56,059 nt of DNA from Roseobacter sp. (GTDB lineage Bacteria > Pseudomonadota > Alphaproteobacteria > Rhodobacterales > Rhodobacteraceae), in NCBI GenBank assembly GCA_024636495.1, contig JAGXGZ010000016.1, positions 1 through 56,059 of the forward strand, written 5' to 3'. The position numbers were made by a program, and so were the translations under genes. The notes beneath the pieces were generated by a model that worked only from the letters and a program-made list of their open reading frames with translations, did not search any database and was not told where the DNA came from. This document shows, piece after piece, positions 1-10,036 of the stretch. How positions within the stretch are numbered: the stretch's first letter is position 1; every line of letters begins with the position of its first letter.

Positions 1-52
1 GCGCGCCGTAGCTGCGCAAAAGGGCTTTCGCCTGATATTCGTGGATGTTCAT
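1..52 (-). CDS. sucC: Succinyl-CoA synthetase beta subunit, 5' end only
   Basis: Only the first 17 codons are in the window, read on the minus strand from an ATG at 52. They give MNIHEYQAKALLRSYGA, the very conserved N-terminus of the ADP-forming succinate-CoA ligase beta chain (start of the ATP-grasp domain). The enzyme couples succinyl-CoA to succinate conversion with nucleotide triphosphate formation in the TCA cycle. The gene runs off the left edge. Its upstream region holds a twin palindromic operator also found before sdhC. Identity rests on the short but characteristic N-terminus. Confidence 0.85.
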   Translation of the reverse strand, partial: MNIHEYQAKALLRSYGA

Positions 53-161
53 GAAAAACGGTCCCGTTTTTTGTTCCAGTCAAATCGCGGTATACGATTG
101 AGTCTTGATACTCGGTAAACAGTTTTTCTGAGAAATACAGGGTTATCCAGACAAAAGCGAC

Positions 162-198
162 ATTTGTGATCACACAAATTTATCGTGTGATCACAAAT
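162..198. promoter_or_regulatory. Twin palindromic operator upstream of sucC
   Basis: Two copies of the 10-bp palindrome TGTGATCACA lie at 165-174 and 186-195, centres 21 bp apart (two helical turns). The whole block 162-175/185-198 is itself a perfect 14-bp inverted repeat around a 9-nt spacer. It sits 110 bp upstream of the sucC start. The same core with the same 21-bp spacing recurs before sdhC (7193-7247). This is directly visible; binding by one dimer-pair repressor or activator of TCA genes is inferred, and the regulator is not identified. Confidence 0.75.
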
Positions 199-247
199 TC
201 TGGATATGAGCGGGGAATCGCCCGAAACGCGCAGGGTGCGATCAGCC

Positions 248-967
248 CTAAGGCGCTATTTCGCGCAAATACGGTTCAAATTCGGAACATATTGTAATTT
301 TCACCAAGGCCGGATCGTAGAATGCGTTTGCCTCACCGCAAGGTTCCACGGTGATTTCCAAATCTTGCGGCAGGCTCATCAATCCATTTATCGCATCAAC
401 CTCGGCGGCGATGATGTCATGGGTGAAGCTGTCGGCGGGGCCTGAAAATGTCAGACTGTCGCCGGCTCCGACCTCGTAAAGTTCGTCGAAAACTGGGCCC
501 CAGCTGTCGTCTGCCAGCTCGAATTCCTCTTGGCAGGTAACGGCGCGTTCTTCGGGCAGGCCCATATCCTGGGCGAAATCATCGCGTGCATCGACATCAC
601 CGCCGTAAAAGATGCACACAAGGTTAAAGAAACGTTGAAGACTGGCACCGTGCACATGCCACGCGGTTTCATCAGCGCTGCCTTCGTTATCGGCGGCGGC
701 AGCGAAGCCCAAAGCGGCATCATACGCGATCGAAAGAGCGGCTTTATCGTCAAAGGTGTCGTGGATGAAAAGGATCGATGCGGTATCGGCGGCGTCTTCT
801 TCCTGCCCAAAGACGGGCAGGCGCAAGATGTCTATTAAAGCGTGCCCCATTTCGTGATAGAAGACCGAGATCAGGTTGGCAGAAACGAAATCATCCTCGA
901 TAGCGTCCGCTTGCGCTTGCAATGGGGCAAGTACAGCAACGGCAAAGACAAGATTGCATATTTTCAT
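248..967 (-). CDS. DUF4344 putative zinc metallopeptidase, exported
   Basis: A 239-residue protein starting MKICNLVFAVAV, with a signal peptide cut around residues 18-20 (AQA-D). HEMGH at about residues 39-43 is an HExxH zinc-protease motif, and the family features FNLVCIFYG and AWHVHG follow further on, matching DUF4344. The likely location is the periplasm. The start is set by an ATGA overlap with the stop of mch upstream, so it is the last gene of the mcl2–nnrU–DUF1737–mch operon. Substrate unknown. An in-frame ATG six codons upstream is possible but would spoil the signal peptide. Confidence 0.8.
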   Translation of the reverse strand: MKICNLVFAVAVLAPLQAQADAIEDDFVSANLISVFYHEMGHALIDILRLPVFGQEEDAADTASILFIHDTFDDKAALSIAYDAALGFAAAADNEGSADETAWHVHGASLQRFFNLVCIFYGGDVDARDDFAQDMGLPEERAVTCQEEFELADDSWGPVFDELYEVGAGDSLTFSGPADSFTHDIIAAEVDAINGLMSLPQDLEITVEPCGEANAFYDPALVKITICSEFEPYLREIAP

Positions 968-2001
968 TTCGGCATCAAAGCCCAATAATCCAGATCAAGC
1001 AAGACATCCGGCAAGTACTTACCGTCATCACCCTTAAGCTTGAACGCATCGCCGCCTTTGGTTGCCACCAGTCGCAACCGGATCGCACCGACGCCGGGCG
1101 AGGATGTGTCGGCTTTGTCTAGCACTTCGGACCAAGCCCGGATGGTATCGCCTGACAGGCAGGGGTTTGCATGCGCGCCGCCGTTTAGACCCACAACCAT
1201 CTGCGCGTTTGCCAAGCCATTAAACGACAGCGCCCGCGCCATCGAAATGACATGCCCGCCATAGATTAGCCGCGAGCCGTCGGGGCGGGCTGAGGTGTCG
1301 AAATGCACTTTCGACGTGTTTTGCCACAGACGCGTTGCCATCATATGCTCGGCTTCTTCAATCGTGACGCCGTCAACGTGGTCGATCAGTTCGCCAATCT
1401 GGTAATCGCCCCAGCGGTGCGGTTCGCCTGCCAGTGTGAAATCGTAGTTGGTGAAATCCAGATCGTCCGGGATAGAAAGCTGGCCCACACTGAGCGCCTT
1501 AGGCTGGTTCGGGATGACGGCAGCAGGGGCGGGTGCGTTGATATCCCGCTTGCGTACCATGACCCACCGGACAAATTCGATCACTTTGGTGTCGTCTTGG
1601 TTAAAGCCCGCCGTGCGCACATAGACAACGCCGGTCTTGCCATTCGAGTTTTGCTTGAGCCCGATGACTTCGGACACTGCGCGCAATGTGTCACCGGGCC
1701 AGACAGGAGCCAGCCAACGTCCCTGAGCATAGCCCAGATTTGCAACGGCATTCAAAGACACATCGGGTACAGATTTACCAAACACGATGTGAAACCCGAT
1801 CATGTCGTCCATGGGGCTGTAAGGCAGCCCGCAGCTTTGTGCGAATTGATCCGACGAATAAAGCGCGTGCCGTGCAGGATAAAGTGCATGATACAAAGCG
1901 CGCTCGCCCGCCTTTACGGTGCGAGGTACGGCATGGTGCAGCATCTGGCCGACCTCGTAATCCTCAAAAAACCGGCCAGCGTTTGTTTTAGTCTGAGCCA
2001 T
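964..2001 (-). CDS. mch: Mesaconyl-CoA hydratase (beta-methylmalyl-CoA dehydratase)
   Basis: A 345-residue MaoC-like protein with two hotdog-type halves. It begins MAQTKTNAGRFFEDYEVGQ and matches the Rhodobacterales mesaconyl-CoA hydratase, which interconverts (2R,3S)-beta-methylmalyl-CoA and mesaconyl-C1-CoA in the ethylmalonyl-CoA pathway. Length suits the family. The ATG at 2001 shares one base with the TGA of the DUF1737 gene (TGATG), and the 3' end overlaps the DUF4344 start by four bases. The partner lyase Mcl2 lies two genes upstream, which strengthens the assignment over a generic MaoC dehydratase. Confidence 0.88.
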   Translation of the reverse strand: MAQTKTNAGRFFEDYEVGQMLHHAVPRTVKAGERALYHALYPARHALYSSDQFAQSCGLPYSPMDDMIGFHIVFGKSVPDVSLNAVANLGYAQGRWLAPVWPGDTLRAVSEVIGLKQNSNGKTGVVYVRTAGFNQDDTKVIEFVRWVMVRKRDINAPAPAAVIPNQPKALSVGQLSIPDDLDFTNYDFTLAGEPHRWGDYQIGELIDHVDGVTIEEAEHMMATRLWQNTSKVHFDTSARPDGSRLIYGGHVISMARALSFNGLANAQMVVGLNGGAHANPCLSGDTIRAWSEVLDKADTSSPGVGAIRLRLVATKGGDAFKLKGDDGKYLPDVLLDLDYWALMPK

Positions 2002-2207
2002 CAATGCGCACCCAACTTGGTTTCCGGCGTGTAGATGCCTTCGACTTCTTTTGTGACGGCTTGACCGCACCGCATGACGCCAGCGGCGGCGTCCCAGGTT
2101 TGGGTGGGCGTGCCATAAAGCTCCCACCCCTTGTTCAAAGCCTCGGTTACCTTATGGCAAAAGGCAGACGTGTCCTGTTCGGACAAGAAACGATAAAGCT
2201 TCATCAT
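2001..2207 (-). CDS. DUF1737 small protein
   Basis: A 68-residue soluble protein (MMKLYRFLSEQDTSAFC…) with the DUF1737 hallmark G-W-E-L-Y-G-x-P motif. Function is unknown. It sits inside the mcl2/mch operon, 12 bases after nnrU and sharing one base with mch, so it is co-translated with metabolic genes. Two adjacent ATG codons (2207, 2204) are equally possible starts behind a weak GAAAG ribosome site. Confidence 0.75.
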   Translation of the reverse strand: MMKLYRFLSEQDTSAFCHKVTEALNKGWELYGTPTQTWDAAAGVMRCGQAVTKEVEGIYTPETKLGAH

Positions 2208-2219
2208 TTAACTTTCAGA

Positions 2220-2777
2220 TTAGGAAAACGGTGAGACACCAAGCCAGCTGTGGATACCAATAACGACAATCAGCATAACCAGCGTGATAACTGCCAGCCT
2301 GATGTAGGTCGCCTTGCCTGCCGCTGGTGGCGGTGTCCAATTTGGGTCTGCCTTGTTGATCAGAATGACCGACCCCACGGCCCATGCCAGCATGCCACCA
2401 AACAAAATTATCGCGGCCAGATCACCATTTACCAGCAAATGCGCAAAGGCCCAGATCTTTACGGCCAATAATTGGGGATGGCGGGTCTTGTTGGCGGGCC
2501 ATGCTTTGGCCCCCTTTGCAGCGCTGGACCCGTAAACCCAGAACGCCAGAACCATCAGCAAATTGTTGATATGAACGAAAAAGCTGGGCGGATACCAGAC
2601 ATTGATGGTCGGCGCGCCGCGATAGCCAATAATAATAAGCACAAGCGAGGCAACGATCGCGACGGCGATCACGCCCTTGCCCTTGTTCCCAAGGGCTGCG
2701 CGCTGTTGGGGCATCAGACGCTTGAAGTAGTGTGCGCCGACCCAAAGGATCATGCCGAGGATCAAAAGTGCCATCAT
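2220..2777 (-). CDS. NnrU-family integral membrane protein
   Basis: A 185-residue hydrophobic protein with about five membrane segments, starting MMALLILGMILWVGAHYFKR and containing HPQLLAVKIWAFAHLL, typical of the NnrU family. NnrU was first linked to nitrite/NO respiration, but many members lie away from denitrification genes, and no such gene is nearby here. GGAG seven bases before the ATG at 2777 fixes the start. It begins four bases after the mcl2 stop, so the two are surely co-transcribed. Role in this operon unknown. Confidence 0.8.
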   Translation of the reverse strand: MMALLILGMILWVGAHYFKRLMPQQRAALGNKGKGVIAVAIVASLVLIIIGYRGAPTINVWYPPSFFVHINNLLMVLAFWVYGSSAAKGAKAWPANKTRHPQLLAVKIWAFAHLLVNGDLAAIILFGGMLAWAVGSVILINKADPNWTPPPAAGKATYIRLAVITLVMLIVVIGIHSWLGVSPFS

Positions 2778-2781
2778 GGGG

Positions 2782-3639
2782 CTACTCCGTTTGTAGGGCC
2801 GCGATTGCGTCCAGTTTTGCCAATGTTTCGCGGGCGGTGGCGACATGCAGATTCTCTACGATGCGCCCGTCCACAACGGCCACACCCTGACCTGTTGCCT
2901 GCATTTCGTCAAACGCTGCTATTTGACGGCGGGCAAGGTCTACCTCGGCCTCGGAGGGTGAGAATGCCTCGTTTGCCACATCTAATTGTGCAGGGTGGAT
3001 CAAGGTCTTGCCGTCAAAACCCATGTCCCGGCCTTGGTCACATTCAACGCGGTGGCCTTCATCATCCTTGAACGCATTATAGACGCCATCGATGATCGCA
3101 ATGCCGTTCGCTTTTGCCGCCAGAATACAAAGCCCGAGCCCCGCCATCAGCGGCAAGCGGTCCGGCCGGACGCGGGTTTGCAGGTCTTTGTTCAGATCAT
3201 TCGTGCCCATCACCATACATTCCAGCATTGGATGCGCCCCTATCGCCGCAGCATTCAGCATTGCACCGGGCGTTTCCATCATCGCCCATAAAGGAATATC
3301 TTTGGTGATGTCTGCCAGCGCGTCCAGATCAGCCGGGCTGCCAACTTTGGGCAACAAGATCGCATCGCAGTCCATCTGGGCGGCGGCGCGCGCATCGTCG
3401 GCACCCCATTCAGTATCAAGGCCGTTGATACGAATGACCTTATAACGCGTCCCATACCCACCGGTTTTCAACGCATGCGCAAGTGTTTCACGGGCGGCTT
3501 TTTTTTCGTCGGGGATCACAGCATCTTCCAGATCAAAGATAATCGCATCTGCTGGCAATCCACGTGCCTTGTCCAGCGCGCGGTCTTTGGATCCGGGAAT
3601 ATATAAAACAGAGCGCAAAGGCCGGGTTATTTTCGACAT
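2782..3639 (-). CDS. mcl2: HpcH/HpaI-family CoA ester lyase, probable (3S)-malyl-CoA thioesterase
   Basis: A 285-residue citrate-lyase-beta-like protein. It shows the Mg-binding DLEDAV near residues 35-40, IRING, METPGA and GTNDLNKD motifs. Its length (about 285) and the start RSVLYIPGSKDRALDKARG fit Mcl2, the malyl-CoA thioesterase of the ethylmalonyl-CoA pathway, better than Mcl1 (about 318 residues). Mcl2 hydrolyses (3S)-malyl-CoA to malate and CoA. It is first in the operon leading to mch. GGAG nine bases before the ATG at 3639 decides the start. A true beta-methylmalyl-CoA lyase activity cannot be excluded. Confidence 0.82.
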   Translation of the reverse strand: MSKITRPLRSVLYIPGSKDRALDKARGLPADAIIFDLEDAVIPDEKKAARETLAHALKTGGYGTRYKVIRINGLDTEWGADDARAAAQMDCDAILLPKVGSPADLDALADITKDIPLWAMMETPGAMLNAAAIGAHPMLECMVMGTNDLNKDLQTRVRPDRLPLMAGLGLCILAAKANGIAIIDGVYNAFKDDEGHRVECDQGRDMGFDGKTLIHPAQLDVANEAFSPSEAEVDLARRQIAAFDEMQATGQGVAVVDGRIVENLHVATARETLAKLDAIAALQTE

Positions 3640-3896
3640 CAGATAAATCTCCGAGAAACAATGTTGCGCGCAGGTCTGCATTTTTAGCTGAAAACTTCAA
3701 GCATAAATTCGCTGCGGTGCAGCGAAACCTGCTGATATAACGAATGGCGCTGCCGTTAACGGATAATTCAATCGCTTGCCGCACAGTAGGGTCATTCAGG
3801 CAAAGACGGACAAGGTCGGCTGTTTCGATCCCTTAAGTCTTTGCGACCCACATCCGCCGGATTCTGACCAATCGGCGCGTACCGGAGGCGAATAAT

Positions 3897-4043
3897 ATGA
3901 CGAAGCTTTATAAAGTGTTTCACTTGGCGGGGCTAACGGCTGCAGCGGCAATCGTGATCGCCGCGACGCAAGATCTATCTGCCAGGCAAATCAATACAAC
4001 ATGTCAGTTGCCATCGCTGATTATGAAGTCGGATTGCCGTTGA
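3897..4043 (+). CDS. Small 48-residue peptide with a hydrophobic N-terminus
   Basis: ATG at 3897 is preceded by a strong GGAGG at 3883-3887 with 9-base spacing. The product starts MTKLYKVFHLAGLTAAAAIV, that is basic residues then a hydrophobic stretch resembling a signal peptide or anchor, followed by a short polar tail with two cysteines. It lies in the divergent gap between mcl2 and a convergent TSUP gene (16 bases away). No family is recognised. The Shine-Dalgarno site and the sensible topology are the only evidence. Confidence 0.4.
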   Translation: MTKLYKVFHLAGLTAAAAIVIAATQDLSARQINTTCQLPSLIMKSDCR

Positions 4044-4059
4044 GGTCTGTTTACCACGC

Positions 4060-4815
4060 TTAGGTTAAGCCATCCCAGATCAGTTTGGATCCGGTTGCCA
4101 GCAACAGCACATATGTGATGGCGAAAAACTGTCTTTGAGAAATGAACCGGTGCGCTTTTACGCCGATCCATGCTCCAAGGACCGCAAAAGGGGCAAGGAC
4201 AAGATCTGCCGTCATCGTTTCCCAAGTGAAAATGCCCAAAAAGGCATAGAGGATAAATTTGACGATATTCAGGATCCAGAACAGCAACACAGTGGTCGCC
4301 TGAAACTGGGTCTTTTCAAGGCCGCGCGACAAAAGGTAAATGGCTGCCGGTGGGCCGCCTGCGTGGCTTACAAAGCTGGTAAAGCCCGCAACGCTGCCCC
4401 AGAAATACCCTGCCCAGTCGGGCATCGCGCGCTGTGCTGCGCGGATCCATCCCTTTGCGCGGCCCAATTGCCAAATGACAAATCCAACCGAGATGCAGCC
4501 GATCAGTAAGCGAAAGAAATCAGGCGATGCAATCTTGTACAACAACGCGCCCAAGACCACGCCGGGAATGCCACCAAGGACAAGCAACTTGACTTCGTGG
4601 GCACCCCACTTGCCCCAATAAGGTTTCAGCGTTGACGCGTCCATCAGCATCAACAGGGGGAGCATGATACCAAGTGCCACCCCCGGTTCGATCACAAGCG
4701 CCAAAACCGACGAACTGGCAAACGCCGCGCCAGAGCCAAAGCCGCCTTTTGACACGCCAGCAAAAAGAACAGCAGGCCCGGCAATGCAAAGAAACCAAAA
4801 ATCAAGGATCATCAT
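4060..4815 (-). CDS. Sulfite exporter TauE/SafE (TSUP) family permease
   Basis: A 251-residue protein with about eight hydrophobic segments and the TSUP glycine-rich entries G-V-S-K-G-G-F-G-S-G-A near residue 20 and H-A-G-G-P-P-A in the second half. Family members export sulfite, sulfoacetate or other organosulfonates across the inner membrane; the substrate here cannot be told. It is monocistronic, convergent to the small peptide gene at 3897 and divergent from the PRC-barrel gene. The second ATG (4812) is an equal start choice. Confidence 0.88.
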   Translation of the reverse strand: MMILDFWFLCIAGPAVLFAGVSKGGFGSGAAFASSSVLALVIEPGVALGIMLPLLMLMDASTLKPYWGKWGAHEVKLLVLGGIPGVVLGALLYKIASPDFFRLLIGCISVGFVIWQLGRAKGWIRAAQRAMPDWAGYFWGSVAGFTSFVSHAGGPPAAIYLLSRGLEKTQFQATTVLLFWILNIVKFILYAFLGIFTWETMTADLVLAPFAVLGAWIGVKAHRFISQRQFFAITYVLLLATGSKLIWDGLT

Positions 4816-4954
4816 GTCGCAGCCTTTGCACGCCTATGTCATAGATTAATCGGAAGGCAAGAAAGCCAAAACTTCTGGGAACAGGATCACGAGATCGTGG
4901 TTGATCCTGCAACCGGGCGATGTTCGCTCGGAGCTCAAATAGGAGTAACTAGTA

Positions 4955-5866
4955 ATGAAACGTTTTCTTGGAACAACCGCAATCCTTCTGTCCCTCACAG
5001 GTCCCGCTCTTGCAGCTTCCCATACGGCGAATGGTATCGGCAGCACAACGGCGCAGCCTTCAGACTTTTTCGCATCGAACCTGATCGGGATGCGCATCTA
5101 TAACTCCGAAACTCCAATCGAAGGCAACATGCAAGTTGCAGCCGGTGCAGAAACCGAGTGGGACGACATTGGGGAAATCAACGATATCCTGTTGGATGAA
5201 AACGGTGATGTGAAAGCCGTCATTCTGGGGGTCGGCGGATTCTTGGGCATGGGCGAGCGTGACGTAAGCGTTAGCATGGATGCGATCAAAGTTCTAAAAG
5301 GTGAAGGCGATTCGACTGACCGCTTCTTGGTTGTTACAACATCCAAAGAAATGTTGGAGCAAGCCCCGGAATTTGATCGCGATACCACAGACGCCGCGAT
5401 GAACGGCACCATGGATACCACTGCCAGCTCATCTTCGATGGCAACAAACGAAGCCACTGATACGAACTCAGCAACATCCGACACAATGGCGACAACAGAC
5501 ACCGCTCAAGCCGAGATTGAGCAAGATCGTGCGATGCTCACGCGCCCAATGGCCACATACGACGGCTACAGCGATGCATCGATGGATGAAATGCAGGCAC
5601 TGACTGCCGAAGATCTTGAAGGCTCCTATGTATACAGTGCCGATAATGAAACTGTCGGTGAAATCGGCAGCCTGATTATGGGCGATAGCGGTCAGGTCAA
5701 CCAAGTCGTGATCAACGTAGGTGGGTTCTTGGGCTTGAACGAGAAGCCAGTTGCCGTGACTTGGGACGAATTGCAGGTCATGAAAAACGCAGATGGCGAT
5801 GATTTCCGCATCTATATCGACAGCAACAAGGAAGCGCTGGAAGCATTGCCTGAATATCAAGGCTAA
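4955..5866 (+). CDS. Exported protein with two PRC-barrel domains
   Basis: 303 residues: a signal peptide (MKRFLGTTAILLSLTGPALA-A), a first PRC-barrel around residues 45-125 (DIGEINDILLDENGDV, VGGFLGMGERDV), a Ser/Thr/Ala/Met-rich linker at about 145-190, and a second PRC-barrel to the C-terminus (VGEIGSLIM, VGGFLGLNEKPV). The two barrels are near copies, so an internal duplication is visible. An AGGAG site precedes the ATG and a strong hairpin terminator follows. PRC-barrels occur in RimM and in photosynthetic reaction-centre H subunits; an exported double version is of unknown, probably envelope-related, function. Confidence 0.85.
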   Translation: MKRFLGTTAILLSLTGPALAASHTANGIGSTTAQPSDFFASNLIGMRIYNSETPIEGNMQVAAGAETEWDDIGEINDILLDENGDVKAVILGVGGFLGMGERDVSVSMDAIKVLKGEGDSTDRFLVVTTSKEMLEQAPEFDRDTTDAAMNGTMDTTASSSSMATNEATDTNSATSDTMATTDTAQAEIEQDRAMLTRPMATYDGYSDASMDEMQALTAEDLEGSYVYSADNETVGEIGSLIMGDSGQVNQVVINVGGFLGLNEKPVAVTWDELQVMKNADGDDFRIYIDSNKEALEALPEYQG

Positions 5867-5896
5867 TCCTTTAATTGCTCGCCAAAGCTGATCTGA

Positions 5897-7018
<1,122 letters not shown>

Positions 7019-7028
7019 ATTATTGAAG

Positions 7029-7058
7029 GCAGGACATTCAATCGGGTGTCCTGCTTTT
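7029..7058 (+). terminator. Rho-independent terminator after mdh
   Basis: GCAGGACA and TGTCCTGC form a perfect 8-bp stem with a 10-base loop, followed by TTTT. It starts 11 bases beyond the mdh stop. Confidence 0.85.
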
Positions 7059-7192
7059 CCAGATACGACCAAGTGCAACGTGCAAATATGTGTCGATACT
7101 AGATTTTGCGAATAGGCGAACGGCAACTCGGCAAGATCAGGCTTTCAAATCACAAGGCCCTGAAATTCGTAGATGTTGTGAAAACGAGACCG

Positions 7193-7247
7193 AAGCTTAG
7201 GTTTTGTGATCACAGGAAAAAAATATGTGATCACAAAACCTAAGCTT
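7193..7247. promoter_or_regulatory. Twin palindromic operator upstream of sdhC
   Basis: A perfect 22-bp inverted repeat (7193-7214 and 7226-7247) with an 11-base spacer. Inside each arm is the palindrome TGTGATCACA (7205-7214 and 7226-7235), centres 21 bp apart, exactly as before sucC. Beyond the arms the flanks also pair partly (CGAGA left, TCTCG right). It lies 127 bp upstream of sdhC in a 315-base stretch without a gene (7059-7373). Control of the sdh operon by the same factor as sucC is inferred. Confidence 0.78.
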
Positions 7248-7373
7248 GTTCTCGCTTTCGGTAAATTTTGACTACTTTCATGCGCTAACACTCGCAAAAA
7301 CTGACCTCTGTGCGTGACAGTATGGAAAATACGTCTATCTATAAGCGGAATTAGACAAGAAAAGGAATCCATC

Positions 7374-7757
7374 ATGGCTGATGTGAACCGGGGCAATCGC
7401 CCGCTGTCACCCCACCTGTCGATCTACCGCCCGCAATTAACCTCGATGACATCAATTTTGACCCGCATCACTGGCAACGCAATGCTGGTTGCGTCGCTTT
7501 TGATCGTCTGGTGGTTTTTGGCTGCGGCGACCTCACCCGAAGCGTTCCAGACGGCGAATGGCTTTGTGACAAGCTGGTTTGGCGATCTGGTGATGTTCTT
7601 TTCGTTGCTCGGGCTTTGGTATCACACGCTTGCTGGCATCAGGCACCTGATTTGGGATAACGGCTATGCGCTGGATATTCCGACCGCCGAAAAGCTGGGG
7701 TGGGGCATTTTAGGTGGCTCCGTCCTTTTGACCGTCATCACCGCGCTGATCATCTGA
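7374..7757 (+). CDS. sdhC: Succinate dehydrogenase cytochrome b556 subunit
   Basis: 127 residues with three membrane helices. The N-terminus NRPLSPHLSIYRPQ and the haem-ligand segment WYHTLAGIRHLIWD are diagnostic for SdhC, which anchors succinate dehydrogenase in the inner membrane and binds haem b and ubiquinone with SdhD. The ATG at 7374 follows AAAGGA. First gene of sdhCDA–lipoprotein–fkbM–sdhB. Confidence 0.95.
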   Translation: MADVNRGNRPLSPHLSIYRPQLTSMTSILTRITGNAMLVASLLIVWWFLAAATSPEAFQTANGFVTSWFGDLVMFFSLLGLWYHTLAGIRHLIWDNGYALDIPTAEKLGWGILGGSVLLTVITALII

Positions 7758-7767
7758 GGATATAGAT

Positions 7768-8139
7768 ATGGCTTATTTGACAGACCGAAAACGCGCCGTT
7801 GGCATGGGTTCAGCGAAATCTGGTACGGCACATTTCTGGGCGATGAAGGTCAGCTCGGTCGCTTTGCTGATCCTGATCCCGCTGTTTGTGTTTACCTTTG
7901 GTGCGGCACTTGGTGGCACCTATGAAGAGGTGATGGCTTATTACAGCAAGCCTTTTCCTGCTATTGTAGCCTCACTGACCCTGCTTGTTGGCTTTAAACA
8001 TTTCAATGACGGTGTGCAGGTGCTGATTGAGGACTATGTTCATGGGTTGTCGCAGAAAGTTGCCATCATATTGATGACCTGCCTCAGCTACGGCGCGGCG
8101 GCTGTCGGCGTTTTCGCCATCGTTCGCATCGCGCTTTAA
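7768..8139 (+). CDS. sdhD: Succinate dehydrogenase hydrophobic membrane anchor
   Basis: 123 residues with three membrane helices. The start [21 protein letters not shown] and the segment [15 protein letters not shown] match alphaproteobacterial SdhD. It pairs with SdhC to form the haem and quinone site. It lies 10 bases after sdhC with GAGGA in the gap, and 31 bases before sdhA. Confidence 0.95.
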   Translation: MAYLTDRKRAVGMGSAKSGTAHFWAMKVSSVALLILIPLFVFTFGAALGGTYEEVMAYYSKPFPAIVASLTLLVGFKHFNDGVQVLIEDYVHGLSQKVAIILMTCLSYGAAAVGVFAIVRIAL

Positions 8140-8170
8140 CCGACGAATTCGCTATACCGGAGATCGAGAC

Positions 8171-9976
8171 ATGGCTGCATATGATTATGAAACGCATGAA
8201 TATGACGTGGTTGTTGTGGGGGCTGGCGGTGCTGGCCTGCGTGCAACCCTTGGCATGGCCGAGCAGGGGCTGAAGACGGCCTGCGTAACCAAAGTTTTCC
8301 CGACGCGGTCCCACACCGTCGCGGCGCAAGGCGGCATTGCGGCCTCGCTGTCGAACATGGGGCCGGACAACTGGCAGTGGCATATGTATGACACGGTCAA
8401 GGGGTCTGACTGGTTGGGCGACACGGACGCGATGGAATATCTCGCCCGTGAAGCGCCCAAGGCGGTTTACGAGCTTGAGCATTACGGCGTGCCGTTCTCC
8501 CGTACCGAGTCGGGCAAGATTTACCAACGTCCTTTTGGCGGCCATACAACTGAGTTTGGCGAAGGCCCCCCAGTGCAGCGCACCTGCGCGGCTGCGGATC
8601 GGACAGGCCACGCGATATTGCACACGCTTTACGGACAGTCCCTAAAACACAACGCTGAATTCTACATCGAATATTTCGCGATCGACCTGATCATGTCCGA
8701 AGATGGCGTTTGCCAAGGTGTGCTGTGCTGGAAGCTGGACGACGGCACCATGCATTTGTTCAGCGCAAAGATGGTGGTGTTGGCGACAGGTGGCTACGGC
8801 CGTGCCTATTTCAGCGCGACATCCGCGCATACCTGCACCGGTGACGGTGGGGGGATGACTGCGCGCGCGGGACTGCCTTTGCAGGATATGGAATTTGTGC
8901 AGTTTCACCCAACGGGGATCTACGGCGCTGGCTGTCTGATTACCGAAGGTGCGCGCGGCGAAGGAGGGTATCTGACCAACTCCGAAGGCGAACGCTTTAT
9001 GGAGCGGTATGCCCCGACCTACAAAGACCTCGCCTCGCGGGATGTTGTGTCGCGTTGTATGACGATGGAAATTCGCGAAGGGCGCGGTGTCGGCGAGAAT
9101 AAAGATCACATTCACCTGAACTTGAACCACCTGCCCAAGGAGACGTTGGATTTGCGTCTGCCAGGCATTTCAGAATCCGCGCGTATCTTTGCTGGTGTTG
9201 ACCTGACCAAAGAACCGATCCCGGTTCTGCCAACCGTTCACTATAATATGGGCGGCATTCCGACCAATTATTGGGGCGAAGTGCTGGCACCGACTGCAGA
9301 CAAACCTGACAATGTGTCACCTGGTCTGATGGCTGTGGGCGAGGCGGGATGTGCATCCGTACACGGTGCAAACCGCCTTGGATCAAATTCGCTGATCGAC
9401 CTTGTGGTGTTTGGCCGTGCAGCCGCGATCCGCGCCAAGGACATTGTTGATCCGTCGACGCCCGTGCCAACGCCAAGCACACGGTCAATCGAAGCGGCCT
9501 TTAGCCGTTTTGATGGCTTACGCTATGCCAAGGGCCATGTTGCGACTGCGGAACTGCGTCTTGAGATGCAGAAAACCATGCAGGCCGATGCTGCCGTGTT
9601 CCGCACAGACAAAACGCTGAACGAAGGCAAAGAGAAGATGGACCAGGTCGCTGGCAAAATCTCTGATCTGAAAGTCACGGACAAGTCGTTGGTCTGGAAC
9701 TCTGACCTTATGGAAACGCTGGAACTGACCAACTTGATGCCGAATGCGGTTGCTACCATCACCGCGGCGGCTGCCCGCAAGGAGAGCCGTGGCGCGCATG
9801 CCCACGAAGATTATCCAGACCGCGATGATGAGAACTGGCGCAAGCACAGCCTTGTCTGGTTCAAGGGCAACGAGGCGTCCTTGGGGTATCGTGGTGTCCA
9901 TTTGCAGCCACTGACCAGCCATAACGATGGCGGCATTGATCTTAAGAAAATTGCCCCAAAAGCGCGGGTTTACTAG
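8171..9976 (+). CDS. sdhA: Succinate dehydrogenase flavoprotein subunit
   Basis: 601 residues, the usual SdhA length. [15 protein letters not shown] near residue 15 binds [16 protein letters not shown] contains the histidine that links FAD covalently. [21 protein letters not shown] is the dicarboxylate site. It oxidises succinate to fumarate in complex II. It is followed by a perfect hairpin, then two unrelated genes before sdhB, so complex II genes are not contiguous here. Confidence 0.97.
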   Translation: MAAYDYETHEYDVVVVGAGGAGLRATLGMAEQGLKTACVTKVFPTRSHTVAAQGGIAASLSNMGPDNWQWHMYDTVKGSDWLGDTDAMEYLAREAPKAVYELEHYGVPFSRTESGKIYQRPFGGHTTEFGEGPPVQRTCAAADRTGHAILHTLYGQSLKHNAEFYIEYFAIDLIMSEDGVCQGVLCWKLDDGTMHLFSAKMVVLATGGYGRAYFSATSAHTCTGDGGGMTARAGLPLQDMEFVQFHPTGIYGAGCLITEGARGEGGYLTNSEGERFMERYAPTYKDLASRDVVSRCMTMEIREGRGVGENKDHIHLNLNHLPKETLDLRLPGISESARIFAGVDLTKEPIPVLPTVHYNMGGIPTNYWGEVLAPTADKPDNVSPGLMAVGEAGCASVHGANRLGSNSLIDLVVFGRAAAIRAKDIVDPSTPVPTPSTRSIEAAFSRFDGLRYAKGHVATAELRLEMQKTMQADAAVFRTDKTLNEGKEKMDQVAGKISDLKVTDKSLVWNSDLMETLELTNLMPNAVATITAAAARKESRGAHAHEDYPDRDDENWRKHSLVWFKGNEASLGYRGVHLQPLTSHNDGGIDLKKIAPKARVY

Positions 9977-9981
9977 AATAG

Positions 9982-10016
9982 ATGCGTTGGCCAAAACCGT
10001 GTTTTGGCCAACGCAT
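9982..10016 (+). repeat. Perfect 16-bp hairpin between sdhA and the lipoprotein gene
   Basis: Arms 9982-9997 and 10001-10016 are exact reverse complements with a 3-base CGT loop, starting five bases past the sdhA stop. No T-run follows, so it is not a standard intrinsic terminator. It could stabilise the 3' end of sdhCDA mRNA or attenuate read-through into the downstream genes. The structure is seen; the role is inferred. Confidence 0.75.
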
Positions 10017-10036
10017 ATCCAGCCAAAGGAAGCCCT

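Noticed and set aside
1303..2034. 243-codon plus-strand frame
   Set aside because: Antisense to mch, which has clear family motifs; the antisense product has no domain or ribosome site.
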